Shown one piece after another: positions 20,660 to 28,077 of a DNA stretch of 47,431 bases. The notes under the pieces were generated by a model. It did not search any database and was not told the origin of the DNA. It saw nothing but the letters and a program-made list of their open reading frames with translations. Source of the stretch: Yeosuana marina (GTDB taxonomy: Bacteria; Bacteroidota; Bacteroidia; Flavobacteriales; Flavobacteriaceae); assembly GCF_011762485.1 (NCBI RefSeq), contig NZ_JAAKGI010000015.1:1-47431 (forward strand), in the 5' to 3' direction. How positions within the stretch are numbered: position 1 is the stretch's first letter; every line of letters starts with the position of its first letter. Both the position numbers and the translations under genes were made by a program.

Positions 20660-20959
20660 TTATAGATGCTGTTTTATAACATTAATAATATCATTTTTTT
20701 GAAGCACTCCAGATTGTCTCCATAATTGTTTGCCATTTTTAAAAAGAATCATGGTAGGCACACCTCTAACTTGGTATTTACTGGCCAAAACTTGATTTTT
20801 ATCAACATCAATTTTCACAATTTTGAGAGCATCCTTTAGTTCTTCCTTAACCTGCTTTAAAATGGGTGCAAGCATTTTGCAAGGACCACACCAATCGGCA
20901 TGAAAGTCAACCAAAACAGGTTGATTTGAACTTATAATATCATTGAAACTACTCATCAT
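20660..20959 (-). CDS. trxA: Thioredoxin
   Basis: A 99-residue thioredoxin, slightly shorter at the N-terminus than the usual 105-110 residues. The active site is WCGPC with Cys24 and Cys27, preceded by VLVDFHADWC; the cis-proline is Pro68 in RGVPTMILF, followed by KNGK. These are all hallmarks of a working protein-disulfide reductase. The gene starts only 4 bases after the stop of the TerB-like gene, so both are probably one transcript driven by the box at 21422. Its sequence shows no transmembrane or signal segment, so it acts in the cytosol. It is likely a stress-specific paralogue rather than the housekeeping thioredoxin, inferred from operon context. The gene symbol denotes the family. 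Confidence 0.93.
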   Translation of the reverse strand: MMSSFNDIISSNQPVLVDFHADWCGPCKMLAPILKQVKEELKDALKIVKIDVDKNQVLASKYQVRGVPTMILFKNGKQLWRQSGVLQKNDIINVIKQHL

Positions 20960-20963
20960 TTTT

Positions 20964-21371
20964 TTATTTTTTCAATTCCATATCTAAATTGGCCAGCATT
21001 ATCAATTCAGATTTGTTTATGCCTGAAAATGCTGCAGCTATAGCTCCAGCGGTTTTTAATATTAATTCTTTCACATTAGAGGTAAATAAATGTTTTTGTT
21101 CATTTTTATAATTTACAAAATCATCAAAACAGGCATTAGCGTCTGTTTTCTTTTCGCTATTTAACCAATCAAAAACAATTTCTATTTGGTATGCTGCATC
21201 TGTAGTGTAAATGTCTTCTATAGAATCTAACTCTAACCAATGTTGTTTTACTAACTCTTTAAGTTTATCAAATTCAGAGTTTTTTACATTATTATCGGCT
21301 ACAGCAATGGCATAAAAAAGTTTACCTAGATTCTGATAAAATTTAAGGGTCATTTTTTTTCTCTTTTTCAT
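20964..21371 (-). CDS. TerB-like helical protein
   Basis: A 135-residue, all-helical, soluble protein. Residues ~10-40 (NLGKLFYAIAVADNNVKNSE) resemble the first helices and acidic turn of TerB/DjlA-N domains (ADGxVxxxE). The rest is not well conserved, and a mildly hydrophobic Ala-rich segment near residue 110 (LKTAGAIAAAFSGI) resembles the last helix of that fold. A second Met at residue 7 (MTLKFYQN) could be the true start, since the first six residues are KK-rich; the spacing does not decide. It is the first gene of a two-gene unit with thioredoxin (4-base gap). A perfect TGAT-N4-ATCA site lies 50 bases upstream of the first ATG. TerB relatives occur in metal and membrane stress systems; no precise function can be given. 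Confidence 0.7.
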   Translation of the reverse strand: MKKRKKMTLKFYQNLGKLFYAIAVADNNVKNSEFDKLKELVKQHWLELDSIEDIYTTDAAYQIEIVFDWLNSEKKTDANACFDDFVNYKNEQKHLFTSNVKELILKTAGAIAAAFSGINKSELIMLANLDMELKK

Positions 21372-21421
21372 AACCTTTATGATTGTCTTATAAATTTAAT
21401 TCATTGTTTATTAACGCGTTA

Positions 21422-21433
21422 TGATAAATATCA
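21422..21433. promoter_or_regulatory. TGAT-N4-ATCA box in the divergent region
   Basis: TGATAAATATCA lies within a 14-base palindrome ATGATAAATATCAT. It ends 50 bases from the TerB-like start on the minus strand and 100 bases from the kinase start on the plus strand. The spacing matches the other boxes for the leftward gene; it could also act on the kinase gene (autoregulation). Confidence 0.6.
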
Positions 21434-21452
21434 TTATGAGTAAATAAATATG

Positions 21453-21476
21453 ATTTACGCGAAATTTTTCGTAAAT
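21453..21476. promoter_or_regulatory. Second inverted repeat in the kinase upstream region
   Basis: The half sites ATTTACG and CGTAAAT face each other across 10 bases (AAA/TTT also pair inside), giving a 24-base imperfect palindrome about 57 bases before the kinase ATG. No T-run follows, so it is not a terminator. It could be an operator for a different regulator. Confidence 0.35.
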
Positions 21477-21533
21477 TTAGTGTGTTAGCCAAACCAAGAA
21501 TAACAGTAATACTTTTTCAAAAACAAAGTATGT

Positions 21534-23036
21534 ATGTTAAGGCAAGAAGACAAAATATCTAATATTCTTTTAGAAACTATTTCAGAGGCTGTTATTATCG
21601 TGGATAATCATCAAAAAATAGTTGAAGTAAATGCTTCTGCCGAAAGAATCTTTGCTTATAAGAAAGATGAGCTAATTTCTAAAGACTTAAATATCCTTCT
21701 TCCATTTAATTATCACGAAAGTCTTTCCATCCATTTTGAAGAGTTTTTAAAAACTGGCAATAGAATAAAAATCAATGATTCAAAAGATGTTTTTGGTATA
21801 AAAAAAGATGGAGATATTGTTGAATTAGATATTGAATTGATTCCGTTTACTATCTATAACAAGACTTTTGCAATGGCATTAATAAGCGATATTTCTGAAA
21901 AGAAACGAAAAGAGGAAGAACGCCATCATCTATCAATAATTTTTGATGAATCGTTAAACGAAATTCATGTTTTTGATGCTAAAACATTGAGGTTTATTAA
22001 TGTAAACTATGGCGCCCAAAAAAGTCTTGGTTATTCTATGGAAGAATTAATTGATATGACTCCAATAGATATAACACCATGCAAAGATGAAGGTGAGTTT
22101 AGAACTGCCATTGATATTTTGCTTAAAAAGAACGTAGAAAAATTAGTTATTGAAACGGTTCAAAGAAGAAAGGATGGTACAGAGTATCCTGTTGAAACCC
22201 ATTTACAGCTATCGAAATTAGGAGATAGGGAGGTTTTTGTTGCTATTATTTTAGATATAACAGAACGAAAAAATTACACTAAAAAACTTGAAAAAATAGT
22301 AGAGGAGCGCACTCAACAACTTAAGTATGCTTTAGATAAAGAAGTTGAAATAAATCAATTAAAAAGCAAGTTTTTATCATCATTATCACACGAATTTAAA
22401 ACACCTTTAAGTGCTATTTTAACATCTGCCTTATTATTAAGTAAATACCAATTAACAGAGCAGCAAGAAAGGCGTAATAAGCATATAAAAACCATAACAG
22501 ATAAAGCGCAGATATTAAACAATATTCTGAATGGGTTTTTATCTATTGAGAAATTTGATACCGGAAACCTAAGCTATCAATTTACCAATTTTAAAATTAG
22601 TGAAATTGTCGATGAGGTGATTTATAATGCAAGAATGCTTATTAAGGAAGGTCAGCAAATAAAGTATACAGAAAATGAAGATTTATCATTATATCAAGAT
22701 GAAAAAATTATTGAATTAATATTATCTAATTTAATTCAAAATGCCATCAAATATTCGCCGGAGGATACAACCATATACTTAGACATAGATCAGGACGAAG
22801 AGATTACAACCTTTAAAATTAGAGATGCTGGAGTAGGTATTCCTGAAAATGCACAAAAAAATATTTTTGATCGTTATTTCAGAGCTGAAAATGTTATAAA
22901 TATAGAGGGTACAGGAATCGGTTTGAACATTGTAAAAAATCATCTCGAAAAATTAAACGGGAAAATATATTTTGAGAGCAAACAAGATGTAGGTACAACA
23001 TTTACGGTATCAATACCAAACATAGCAAAACAATGA
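21534..23036 (+). CDS. PAS-PAS sensor histidine kinase
   Basis: A 500-residue histidine kinase with no transmembrane segment, hence a cytosolic sensor. PAS 1 spans about residues 8-122 and PAS 2 about 130-245, each ending in the usual DISE/DITER motif. A short coiled coil (~246-275) leads to the dimerisation domain with H-box SSLSHEFKTPL; phospho-acceptor His286. The catalytic domain has N-box Asn399/Asn403 (SNLIQNAIKYSPE), G1 box DAGVGI (Asp431) and G2 box GTGIGL (459-464), so all catalytic motifs are intact. No heme- or flavin-binding signature is obvious in the PAS domains, so the ligand is unknown. The stop overlaps the start of the next gene by 4 bases (ATGA), so the cognate partner is almost certainly the receiver-Crp protein that follows. 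Confidence 0.95.
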   Translation: MLRQEDKISNILLETISEAVIIVDNHQKIVEVNASAERIFAYKKDELISKDLNILLPFNYHESLSIHFEEFLKTGNRIKINDSKDVFGIKKDGDIVELDIELIPFTIYNKTFAMALISDISEKKRKEEERHHLSIIFDESLNEIHVFDAKTLRFINVNYGAQKSLGYSMEELIDMTPIDITPCKDEGEFRTAIDILLKKNVEKLVIETVQRRKDGTEYPVETHLQLSKLGDREVFVAIILDITERKNYTKKLEKIVEERTQQLKYALDKEVEINQLKSKFLSSLSHEFKTPLSAILTSALLLSKYQLTEQQERRNKHIKTITDKAQILNNILNGFLSIEKFDTGNLSYQFTNFKISEIVDEVIYNARMLIKEGQQIKYTENEDLSLYQDEKIIELILSNLIQNAIKYSPEDTTIYLDIDQDEEITTFKIRDAGVGIPENAQKNIFDRYFRAENVINIEGTGIGLNIVKNHLEKLNGKIYFESKQDVGTTFTVSIPNIAKQ

Positions 23037-24088
23037 AAACAGTTTTACTAATAGAGGATGATCTCGCTTTAAGAGAGAATACTTCAGAAATTCTGGAGCT
23101 ATCCAACTATGAGGTTATAACTGCTTCAAATGGTTTGATAGGGGTATCTCAGGCTGAAAAATTTTTGCCAGACATAATTTTATGTGATATTATGATGCCT
23201 AAACTTGATGGTTATAAAGTGCTTGAAAAACTGTCCAATAACAAAAACACTAAGTACATACCGTTTGTTTTTTTATCAGTAAAAGGGCAGGTTCAAGATA
23301 TAAGAAAGGGCATGAATTTAGGAGCAGACGATTATATTACTAAACCATTTACAGAAGAGGATCTTTTGAGTGTTATAGAAAAACGATTGGCGAAAGCATC
23401 CGTTTTGCATGAATCTGTAACCGATGGCAATACTATTACTGCCGAGCCCTATGACGAGGAGATAAAGACTCTTAATGATTTAAAAAACTATTTTGATGAT
23501 TACGGAATTCTATTTGAATTCAACAAAAACGATATTATTTACAGACAAGGAGATCACTCAAACTTTATTTATCTTATTAACGAAGGTGCTGTAAAATGCT
23601 ATCAAATAGATGAACAAGGAAAAGAATTAATAACAGCTTTATATAAGGAAGATGATTTGTTTGGATTTACATCATTTATCCACAATGTGCCTTATAAGGA
23701 AACCGCAACAGCTATTGAAGATATTAAGTTGTTTGCAATTTCAATAATTGAATTTAAAAACATTCTTAACAATAATCATAAAGTTGTTTTAGAAATTATA
23801 GAACTATTAGCTGATAATTTATCAACTTTAAAAGAGCAACTTTTGCAAATGGCTTATAGCTCTGTTAATAAAAAAACAGCCGCTACTATTGTTCGATTTG
23901 CCGAAAAGTTAAATCATAAGCCTGGAGAAACCATAAAAATTTCCCGAAGTGATTTGGCAAGTGTAGCGGGTATAGCTCCAGAAACATTTATTAGGGCACT
24001 CACAATTTTTAAAAATTCTGGCATAATTAAAACAGACGGAAAAAATTTTAAAGTTGTTGATTTGGAGAAACTTAAAAAAATAAAATAG
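23033..24088 (+). CDS. Response regulator fused to a Crp/FNR-type DNA-binding module
   Basis: A 351-residue fusion. Residues 1-120 are a receiver domain: acidic pocket Glu8-Asp9-Asp10, phospho-acceptor Asp52 (LCDIMMP), Ser82 and Lys104 (DDYITKPF). Residues ~140-255 are a cyclic-nucleotide-binding-type beta barrel with a long dimerisation helix; residues ~270-351 are a Crp-type winged helix. The recognition helix APETFIRALTIF keeps Glu317 and Arg321, the equivalents of FNR Glu209 and Arg213 that contact TGA half sites. There is no N-terminal cysteine cluster, so oxygen sensing through an iron-sulfur centre as in FNR is unlikely. Control by His286 of the overlapping kinase is the natural reading. 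Nearby intergenic TGAT-N4-ATCA palindromes are the probable binding sites (inference). Receiver-Crp fusions are known in Bacteroidota but few are characterised. Confidence 0.94.
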   Translation: MKTVLLIEDDLALRENTSEILELSNYEVITASNGLIGVSQAEKFLPDIILCDIMMPKLDGYKVLEKLSNNKNTKYIPFVFLSVKGQVQDIRKGMNLGADDYITKPFTEEDLLSVIEKRLAKASVLHESVTDGNTITAEPYDEEIKTLNDLKNYFDDYGILFEFNKNDIIYRQGDHSNFIYLINEGAVKCYQIDEQGKELITALYKEDDLFGFTSFIHNVPYKETATAIEDIKLFAISIIEFKNILNNNHKVVLEIIELLADNLSTLKEQLLQMAYSSVNKKTAATIVRFAEKLNHKPGETIKISRSDLASVAGIAPETFIRALTIFKNSGIIKTDGKNFKVVDLEKLKKIK

Positions 24089-24090
24089 AT

Positions 24091-24477
24091 ATGGATAATT
24101 CACTTTTTTTAGCAAAGTTTTGGGGATGGTATTTAATTATTTTCTTTTTGATATTAAGTTTTAACCCCAAACGAATAAAACAGATTTTTACAGATTTGAA
24201 AGATGAAAAATTTCTAATTATTACAGCGTTTATTGCGATACTAGTAGGATTGATTAATATACTATTTCATAATATTTGGGAACTAAACTTTAAAATTATT
24301 ATTACTCTAATTGGTTGGATGTCGCTTTTTATTGGGTTGGCATTATTTATTTTTCCAAAACGTACTGTACCAAAATTAGAACTTATTAACATAAAATTTG
24401 TTCAAATAATTTATATGCTTCTATTTTTCGTAGGATTATTTTTGTTAAATATTGTTTATAATATAGTTCCTTTTTAA
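24091..24477 (+). CDS. Small four-helix membrane protein of unknown function
   Basis: A 128-residue protein starting 2 bases after the regulator stop, so translationally linked to the kinase/regulator pair. Four hydrophobic segments lie at about residues 7-25, 43-60, 68-88 and 102-124, with basic loops (NPKRIKQIF, FPKRTVPK) that suggest cytosolic faces. There are no catalytic motifs. I do not recognise the family. As the third gene of a two-component operon it could be a sensory partner that reports a membrane signal to the otherwise cytosolic kinase, or a target of the regulator. Confidence 0.75.
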   Translation: MDNSLFLAKFWGWYLIIFFLILSFNPKRIKQIFTDLKDEKFLIITAFIAILVGLINILFHNIWELNFKIIITLIGWMSLFIGLALFIFPKRTVPKLELINIKFVQIIYMLLFFVGLFLLNIVYNIVPF

Positions 24478-24493
24478 ATTTTTGTATACAGAC

Positions 24494-24505
24494 TGATATC
24501 CATCA
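24494..24505 (+). promoter_or_regulatory. TGAT-N4-ATCA box before a non-coding stretch
   Basis: TGATATCCATCA lies within the longer palindrome ACTGATATCCATCAGT, the same core as the sites before HMA, TerB-like, universal stress and Hsp20 genes. It lies 16 bases after the membrane-protein stop. No reading frame longer than about ten codons with a start follows it, which points to a non-coding target. Confidence 0.5.
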
Positions 24506-24703
24506 GTTCAAAACTAAAATGGTTGATGTAAATTAGTGCTATAAATTAAATGTTATTTATTGAATTGCAAGATTAAAACAAAGTGTTTAAGGCTATTGTT
24601 TAGCAAGAAAGTTCAGACGCATTTTTAGTGATATTGATTGTATTGCAGAAAAGCAGAAAATAGAAATTTAAAGCCAGATAATAACATTAAATACTTTTAG
24701 GAT

Positions 24704-24725
24704 ACAGGAAGTTTAGGCTTCCTGT
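24704..24725 (+). terminator. Hairpin in non-coding stretch, possible terminator
   Basis: An 8-bp perfect stem (ACAGGAAG with CTTCCTGT) and 6-base loop, followed by TTCTATTAAAG. The T-run is short, so termination would be weak. Confidence 0.5.
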
Positions 24726-24794
24726 TTCTATTAAAGTTATATCATTAATGAGTACAATTAATGTCTTACTAAAATAATAAGACACTATGAGGTG

Positions 24795-24829
24795 AAAAAA
24801 CGAGAAAGTATTTACTTTCTCGTTTTTTT
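24795..24829 (+). terminator. Strong Rho-independent terminator
   Basis: A long stem (AAAAAACGAGAAAGTA with TACTTTCTCGTTTTTT) with a tiny loop and seven Ts. It is almost symmetrical in A and T, so it could stop transcription in both directions. It insulates the universal stress operon from upstream genes. Confidence 0.88.
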
Positions 24830-24937
24830 GTTTAAGTCTAAAGTGTCAAAGACAAAGTACAATGATTGTTATAGACTGAATGTAATTCTTCAAGAGTATA
24901 TTTCAAAAAAAACTGAGATTACACATAGACTTCAGTC

Positions 24938-24949
24938 TGATAAATATCA
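24938..24949 (+). promoter_or_regulatory. TGAT-N4-ATCA box of the universal stress operon
   Basis: TGATAAATATCA is identical in all 12 bases to the box at 21422 and ends 50 bases before the first universal stress start codon, the same distance as at the TerB-like gene. Identity plus identical spacing makes this the strongest site in the set. Confidence 0.65.
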
Positions 24950-24999
24950 TTGCGATGCTGTAGTTTAGTCTTTAACTTTAGTTATAACCATTAACAGCC

Positions 25000-25848
25000 A
25001 TGAGAAAGATTTTGATTCCCACTGATTTTTCCGAGAACGCAATGAATGCCATGCGTTATGGCATTGATTTGTTTAAGTATGAGATAAGCGAGTTTTACTT
25101 TATGCACGCTTATCAAGATGAGATTTATGCCGATGAAGCATCATTGACAAGAGAGACTTTAGAGAAGGTTAAGGATGAGGTTGCTAAAAGGTCTAAAAAG
25201 CAACTTCAAATAACACTTAAAAACATTAACGAATATTCACCAAACCCTCGACATACTTATAATGTAGTGTCATCAAATAGTCTTCTTATGGATGAAGCTG
25301 ATAGGATTGTGGATGAGCAAAATATCGATATTATTGTTATGGGGACTCGTGGAATAACAAATGATAGAAACCTAACGTTTGGGAGCAACACCCTTCAGAT
25401 TATAAAATATGTGCAATGCCCTGTTTTAGCAATACCTGAAAACTACGAATACACACAACCAAAGCATATACTATTTCCAACGGATTATATGATTCCATTT
25501 AAACGAAGAGAGTTAAAATTACTTTGTGAAATAGCAGCTCCTTTTAGAGCAATTATAGACATGCTTTACATATCTAGAAGCAAAAATCTTTCAATGAGGC
25601 AAGAAGATAATAGGGCATTTCTTAAAGAAACCTTATGCAAAAATACTGTCAATTTTAAAGTTGCTAATGGTCGAAATATTGTAGATACTGTTTATAAATA
25701 TATTAAAGAAAGTAGTATTGATATGTTAGCCATGGTAAATTCAAGACATTCTTTTTTAGAAAATATATTGTTTCAATCTACAATAGACGAATTTACACTG
25801 CATCTAGATATTCCATTTTTGGCATTACAAAATATGAGACGGGACTAA
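25000..25848 (+). CDS. Universal stress protein, tandem Usp domains (first of three)
   Basis: A 282-residue cytosolic protein made of two Usp folds. The N-terminal domain opens with RKILIPTDFSENAMNA and ends with the ATP-binding signature G115-x2-G118-x9-G128-S129 followed by CPVLAIPE, so this half probably binds ATP. The C-terminal half (from about KHILFPTDY, residue 155) keeps the fold but has lost the glycine motif (MVNSRHSFLENILFQST). Usp proteins bind nucleotide and promote survival in growth arrest, low oxygen or redox stress. It is the first gene of a run of closely spaced genes, with a perfect TGAT-N4-ATCA box 50 bases upstream and a strong terminator before that. It is 18 bases from the second copy. 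Confidence 0.94.
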   Translation: MRKILIPTDFSENAMNAMRYGIDLFKYEISEFYFMHAYQDEIYADEASLTRETLEKVKDEVAKRSKKQLQITLKNINEYSPNPRHTYNVVSSNSLLMDEADRIVDEQNIDIIVMGTRGITNDRNLTFGSNTLQIIKYVQCPVLAIPENYEYTQPKHILFPTDYMIPFKRRELKLLCEIAAPFRAIIDMLYISRSKNLSMRQEDNRAFLKETLCKNTVNFKVANGRNIVDTVYKYIKESSIDMLAMVNSRHSFLENILFQSTIDEFTLHLDIPFLALQNMRRD

Positions 25849-25866
25849 TTATAAATCGAAAAAATC

Positions 25867-26718
25867 ATGAAAAAAATACTCTTGCCTACCGATTTTTCTA
25901 AGAACTCTTGGAATGCTATAAAATATGCTTTACAGTTGTTCAAAAATGAAACTTGTAAAATGTATTTGTTAAACACGTGGACACCTACAATCTATCAAGT
26001 AGAGTATTTGTTGGGTAACCCTGCAGAATTTAATATCCCTGATCCTGTTATGGAGTCCTCGCTAAAACAATTAAAAACTATGGAGAATAGGTTAAAAAAA
26101 GACTATCCTAACCCAAAACATACTATTGAGACTATGTCTGTTTTTAATAACCTTATTCCAGAAATAAAAGAGGTTGTTGAAGCAAAAAATATCGATTATG
26201 TAGTTATGGGCACTAAAGGTGCTACAGGAGCAAAAGAGGTGTTATTTGGTTCTCATACCGTGCATGTTTTTAAAAGCATAAAATGCCCAGTGCTTGCAAT
26301 CCCTGAAGATTTTAAATTTGAAACACCTCACGAAATATTATTTCCAACAGATTTTGAAGTAGATTATAATACTGAATTTTTAAGGCCTTTATTAGAAATC
26401 ACATCTATGTACATTTCTAGAATAAATGTTTTAAATGTTTCTTTTGGTTATGATTTAACTGAAGAACAATTAACAAACAAACAAAAATTAGAAAAGTTCT
26501 TTAAAAACACAACCTATCTATTTCATAGGGTTTCGAATGAATCAATTCAAGAAGCTATTACTGAATTTCAAAGGAAATCACGCATTAATTTGTTAGTTAT
26601 GATTAATAATAAACATTCATTTTTTGAAAACCTGTTTTTTAAATCAACTATAAATCAAATAGGCTTCCATTTGAATATTCCATTTTTACTCATTCCTTCA
26701 AAAGGCCATAACATTTAA
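25867..26718 (+). CDS. Universal stress protein, tandem Usp domains (second of three)
   Basis: A 283-residue paralogue of the preceding gene, same two-domain layout: KKILLPTDFSKNSWNA at the start, GTKGATGAKEVLFGSHT (Gly115, Gly118, Gly128, Ser129) then CPVLAIPED, and a motif-less second domain (HEILFPTDFEVDY, MINNKHSFFENLFFKST). Similarity to both neighbours is moderate, so the tandem triplication is old. It is 3 bases from the third copy and surely co-transcribed. The KHSFxEnlffkst segment recurs at the same place in all three copies, suggesting a conserved surface specific to this subfamily. Confidence 0.94.
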   Translation: MKKILLPTDFSKNSWNAIKYALQLFKNETCKMYLLNTWTPTIYQVEYLLGNPAEFNIPDPVMESSLKQLKTMENRLKKDYPNPKHTIETMSVFNNLIPEIKEVVEAKNIDYVVMGTKGATGAKEVLFGSHTVHVFKSIKCPVLAIPEDFKFETPHEILFPTDFEVDYNTEFLRPLLEITSMYISRINVLNVSFGYDLTEEQLTNKQKLEKFFKNTTYLFHRVSNESIQEAITEFQRKSRINLLVMINNKHSFFENLFFKSTINQIGFHLNIPFLLIPSKGHNI

Positions 26719-26721
26719 ATT

Positions 26722-27552
26722 ATGAAAAATAGAATTTTATTACCAACAGATTTTTCAGATAATTCATGGAGCGCAATCGTTTATGCTTTAAAACTTTACA
26801 AGGATGAAGCTTGTGTATTTTATTTTTTAAACTCAACGACCATGGAAGTGTCAACTATGACAAACTTTTCAAATAAGTTGCTTAAAACCATGCGCGACAA
26901 TGCTATGAGAGAATTATTAAAATTAAAAGAGATGGCAGAAAGTTCTGATGCAAACCCAAATCATGAATTTGATATTATTTTAAGCATTAAAGATTTAAAT
27001 GCAGCCATAGTAGATGCTGTAAGTAAGCATACAATAAATCTTATAATCATGGGGACAAAAGGGGCAACTGGCACTAAAGAATTTTTATTTGGAACGAATA
27101 CTGTCCACCTTATTAACAATATGAGCATGTGTCCTGTATTAGTGGTTCCTGAGGAGTTTGATTTTGTTAGTCTAAAGCAAATAGCTTTTTCTACAGATTT
27201 TAATCGTTTTTATAGTGATAATGAATTAGAGCCTTTTTTGCGATTGGCAGATTTATACAATGCCAAGATTAGAATTGTTCATATTAATATTGAAGAAGAG
27301 CTTGACGATATTCAAAAGTATAATTTAATATCCCTAAAAAGTTTTTTGAAAGACTATGATCATAGTTTTCATTGGATGCCTCATTATGCTTCGAAATGTG
27401 TTGAAATTAAAGATTTTGTTTCAGAGTTAAGTATTAATTTGTTAGCTATGGTTAATTATAAACATAGTTTTATCGAAAAATTAATAAAAGAACCAGTAAT
27501 AAAAAAAATTGGATGTAAACCTACAGTGCCATTTTTAGTTATTCCAGAATGA
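26722..27552 (+). CDS. Universal stress protein, tandem Usp domains (third of three)
   Basis: A 276-residue third paralogue: NRILLPTDFSDNSWSA, then GTKGATGTKEFLFGTNT with Thr in place of Ser at the end of the ATP motif (allowed), and CPVLVVPEE. The second domain begins at KQIAFSTDFNRFY and ends with MVNYKHSFIEKLIKEPV. It is the most diverged of the three. It is followed after 72 bases by the small eRF1-like gene on the same strand with no terminator between them, so the operon probably continues. Confidence 0.93.
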   Translation: MKNRILLPTDFSDNSWSAIVYALKLYKDEACVFYFLNSTTMEVSTMTNFSNKLLKTMRDNAMRELLKLKEMAESSDANPNHEFDIILSIKDLNAAIVDAVSKHTINLIIMGTKGATGTKEFLFGTNTVHLINNMSMCPVLVVPEEFDFVSLKQIAFSTDFNRFYSDNELEPFLRLADLYNAKIRIVHINIEEELDDIQKYNLISLKSFLKDYDHSFHWMPHYASKCVEIKDFVSELSINLLAMVNYKHSFIEKLIKEPVIKKIGCKPTVPFLVIPE

Positions 27553-27624
27553 ACTAACAGTCTTTATAATTCAAGTTTCTAATTTAAACAGGATTACTTT
27601 TTTGATAATTTAATTTTATATTAA

Positions 27625-28047
27625 ATGAAACGAGTGGGGATATGGTTAGATAAAATAAAAGCACATATTGTAACTTTTCATGATAGCAAAGAAAGTTTTA
27701 TCACCATTCTTTCAAATGTTGAGAATGTTCATGTGCATGGTGGTTTTGGTAGACGATTAATAGGCGGTCCACAATATGGCGTTCAAGACCGTAAATATTT
27801 AGAACGCGAAAAACATCAATTAAAAAAATACTTTAAAACTATTATTTCAGAAATTAAAGATGTGGATGAGATTGTAATTTTTGGACCAGCAGAAACTGGC
27901 GAAAAATTTTATAAGGAATTAACAGAAAAGCATAAAGATTTAGCAACGAAAATTATAGATGTTGTCAAAACTGATAGCATGACTAAAAGGCAAGCAAAAG
28001 CTTGGGTTAAAGTCTTTTTTAAAACAAAAGGTTGTAGGTTTCTTTAG
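27625..28047 (+). CDS. Small eRF1-like (baeRF-type) protein, tentative
   Basis: A 140-residue soluble protein. The opening VGIWLDKIKAHIVTF resembles the first strand pair of bacterial archaeo-eukaryotic release-factor-like (baeRF) proteins, and DEIVIFGPAETGEKFYKEL resembles their C-terminal L7Ae-like domain, where an inter-strand GPA..GxKF segment is common. A conserved HVHGGFGRRLIGGPQYG loop and a KYLEREKHQLKKYF helix lie between. No GGQ release motif is present, so peptide release is not expected. Placement between stress proteins and RNA/DNA-processing genes would suit a ribosome-linked stress role, but this is inference; family membership was judged by eye only. Confidence 0.6.
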   Translation: MKRVGIWLDKIKAHIVTFHDSKESFITILSNVENVHVHGGFGRRLIGGPQYGVQDRKYLEREKHQLKKYFKTIISEIKDVDEIVIFGPAETGEKFYKELTEKHKDLATKIIDVVKTDSMTKRQAKAWVKVFFKTKGCRFL

Positions 28048-28077
28048 TATTAGTTGTCGTTTTATATAATTTTAATC

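Larger units (their letters stand above)
24530..24829 (+). ncRNA. Candidate regulator-controlled small RNA
   Basis: This gap has no credible reading frame but is framed like a gene: a TGAT-N4-ATCA box just upstream (24494-24505) and two plus-strand terminator-like hairpins (24704-24725 and 24795-24829). If the box is used as at the protein genes, transcription would start about 25-40 bases past it, giving an RNA of roughly 190-300 nt. The exact 5' end is a guess. Alternatives: a decayed gene, or simply the 3' untranslated region of the membrane-protein transcript. Confidence 0.35.

Noticed and set aside
24510..24830. A small protein gene in the gap after the membrane-protein gene
   Set aside because: Frames with ATG are ten codons or fewer; the longest stop-free piece (~26 codons) has no start.
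28054..28077. Upstream TTG start for the ATP-cone nuclease
   Set aside because: It would add a hydrophobic MSFYIILI lead that does not fit an ATP-cone; the ATG at 28078 begins right at the domain.
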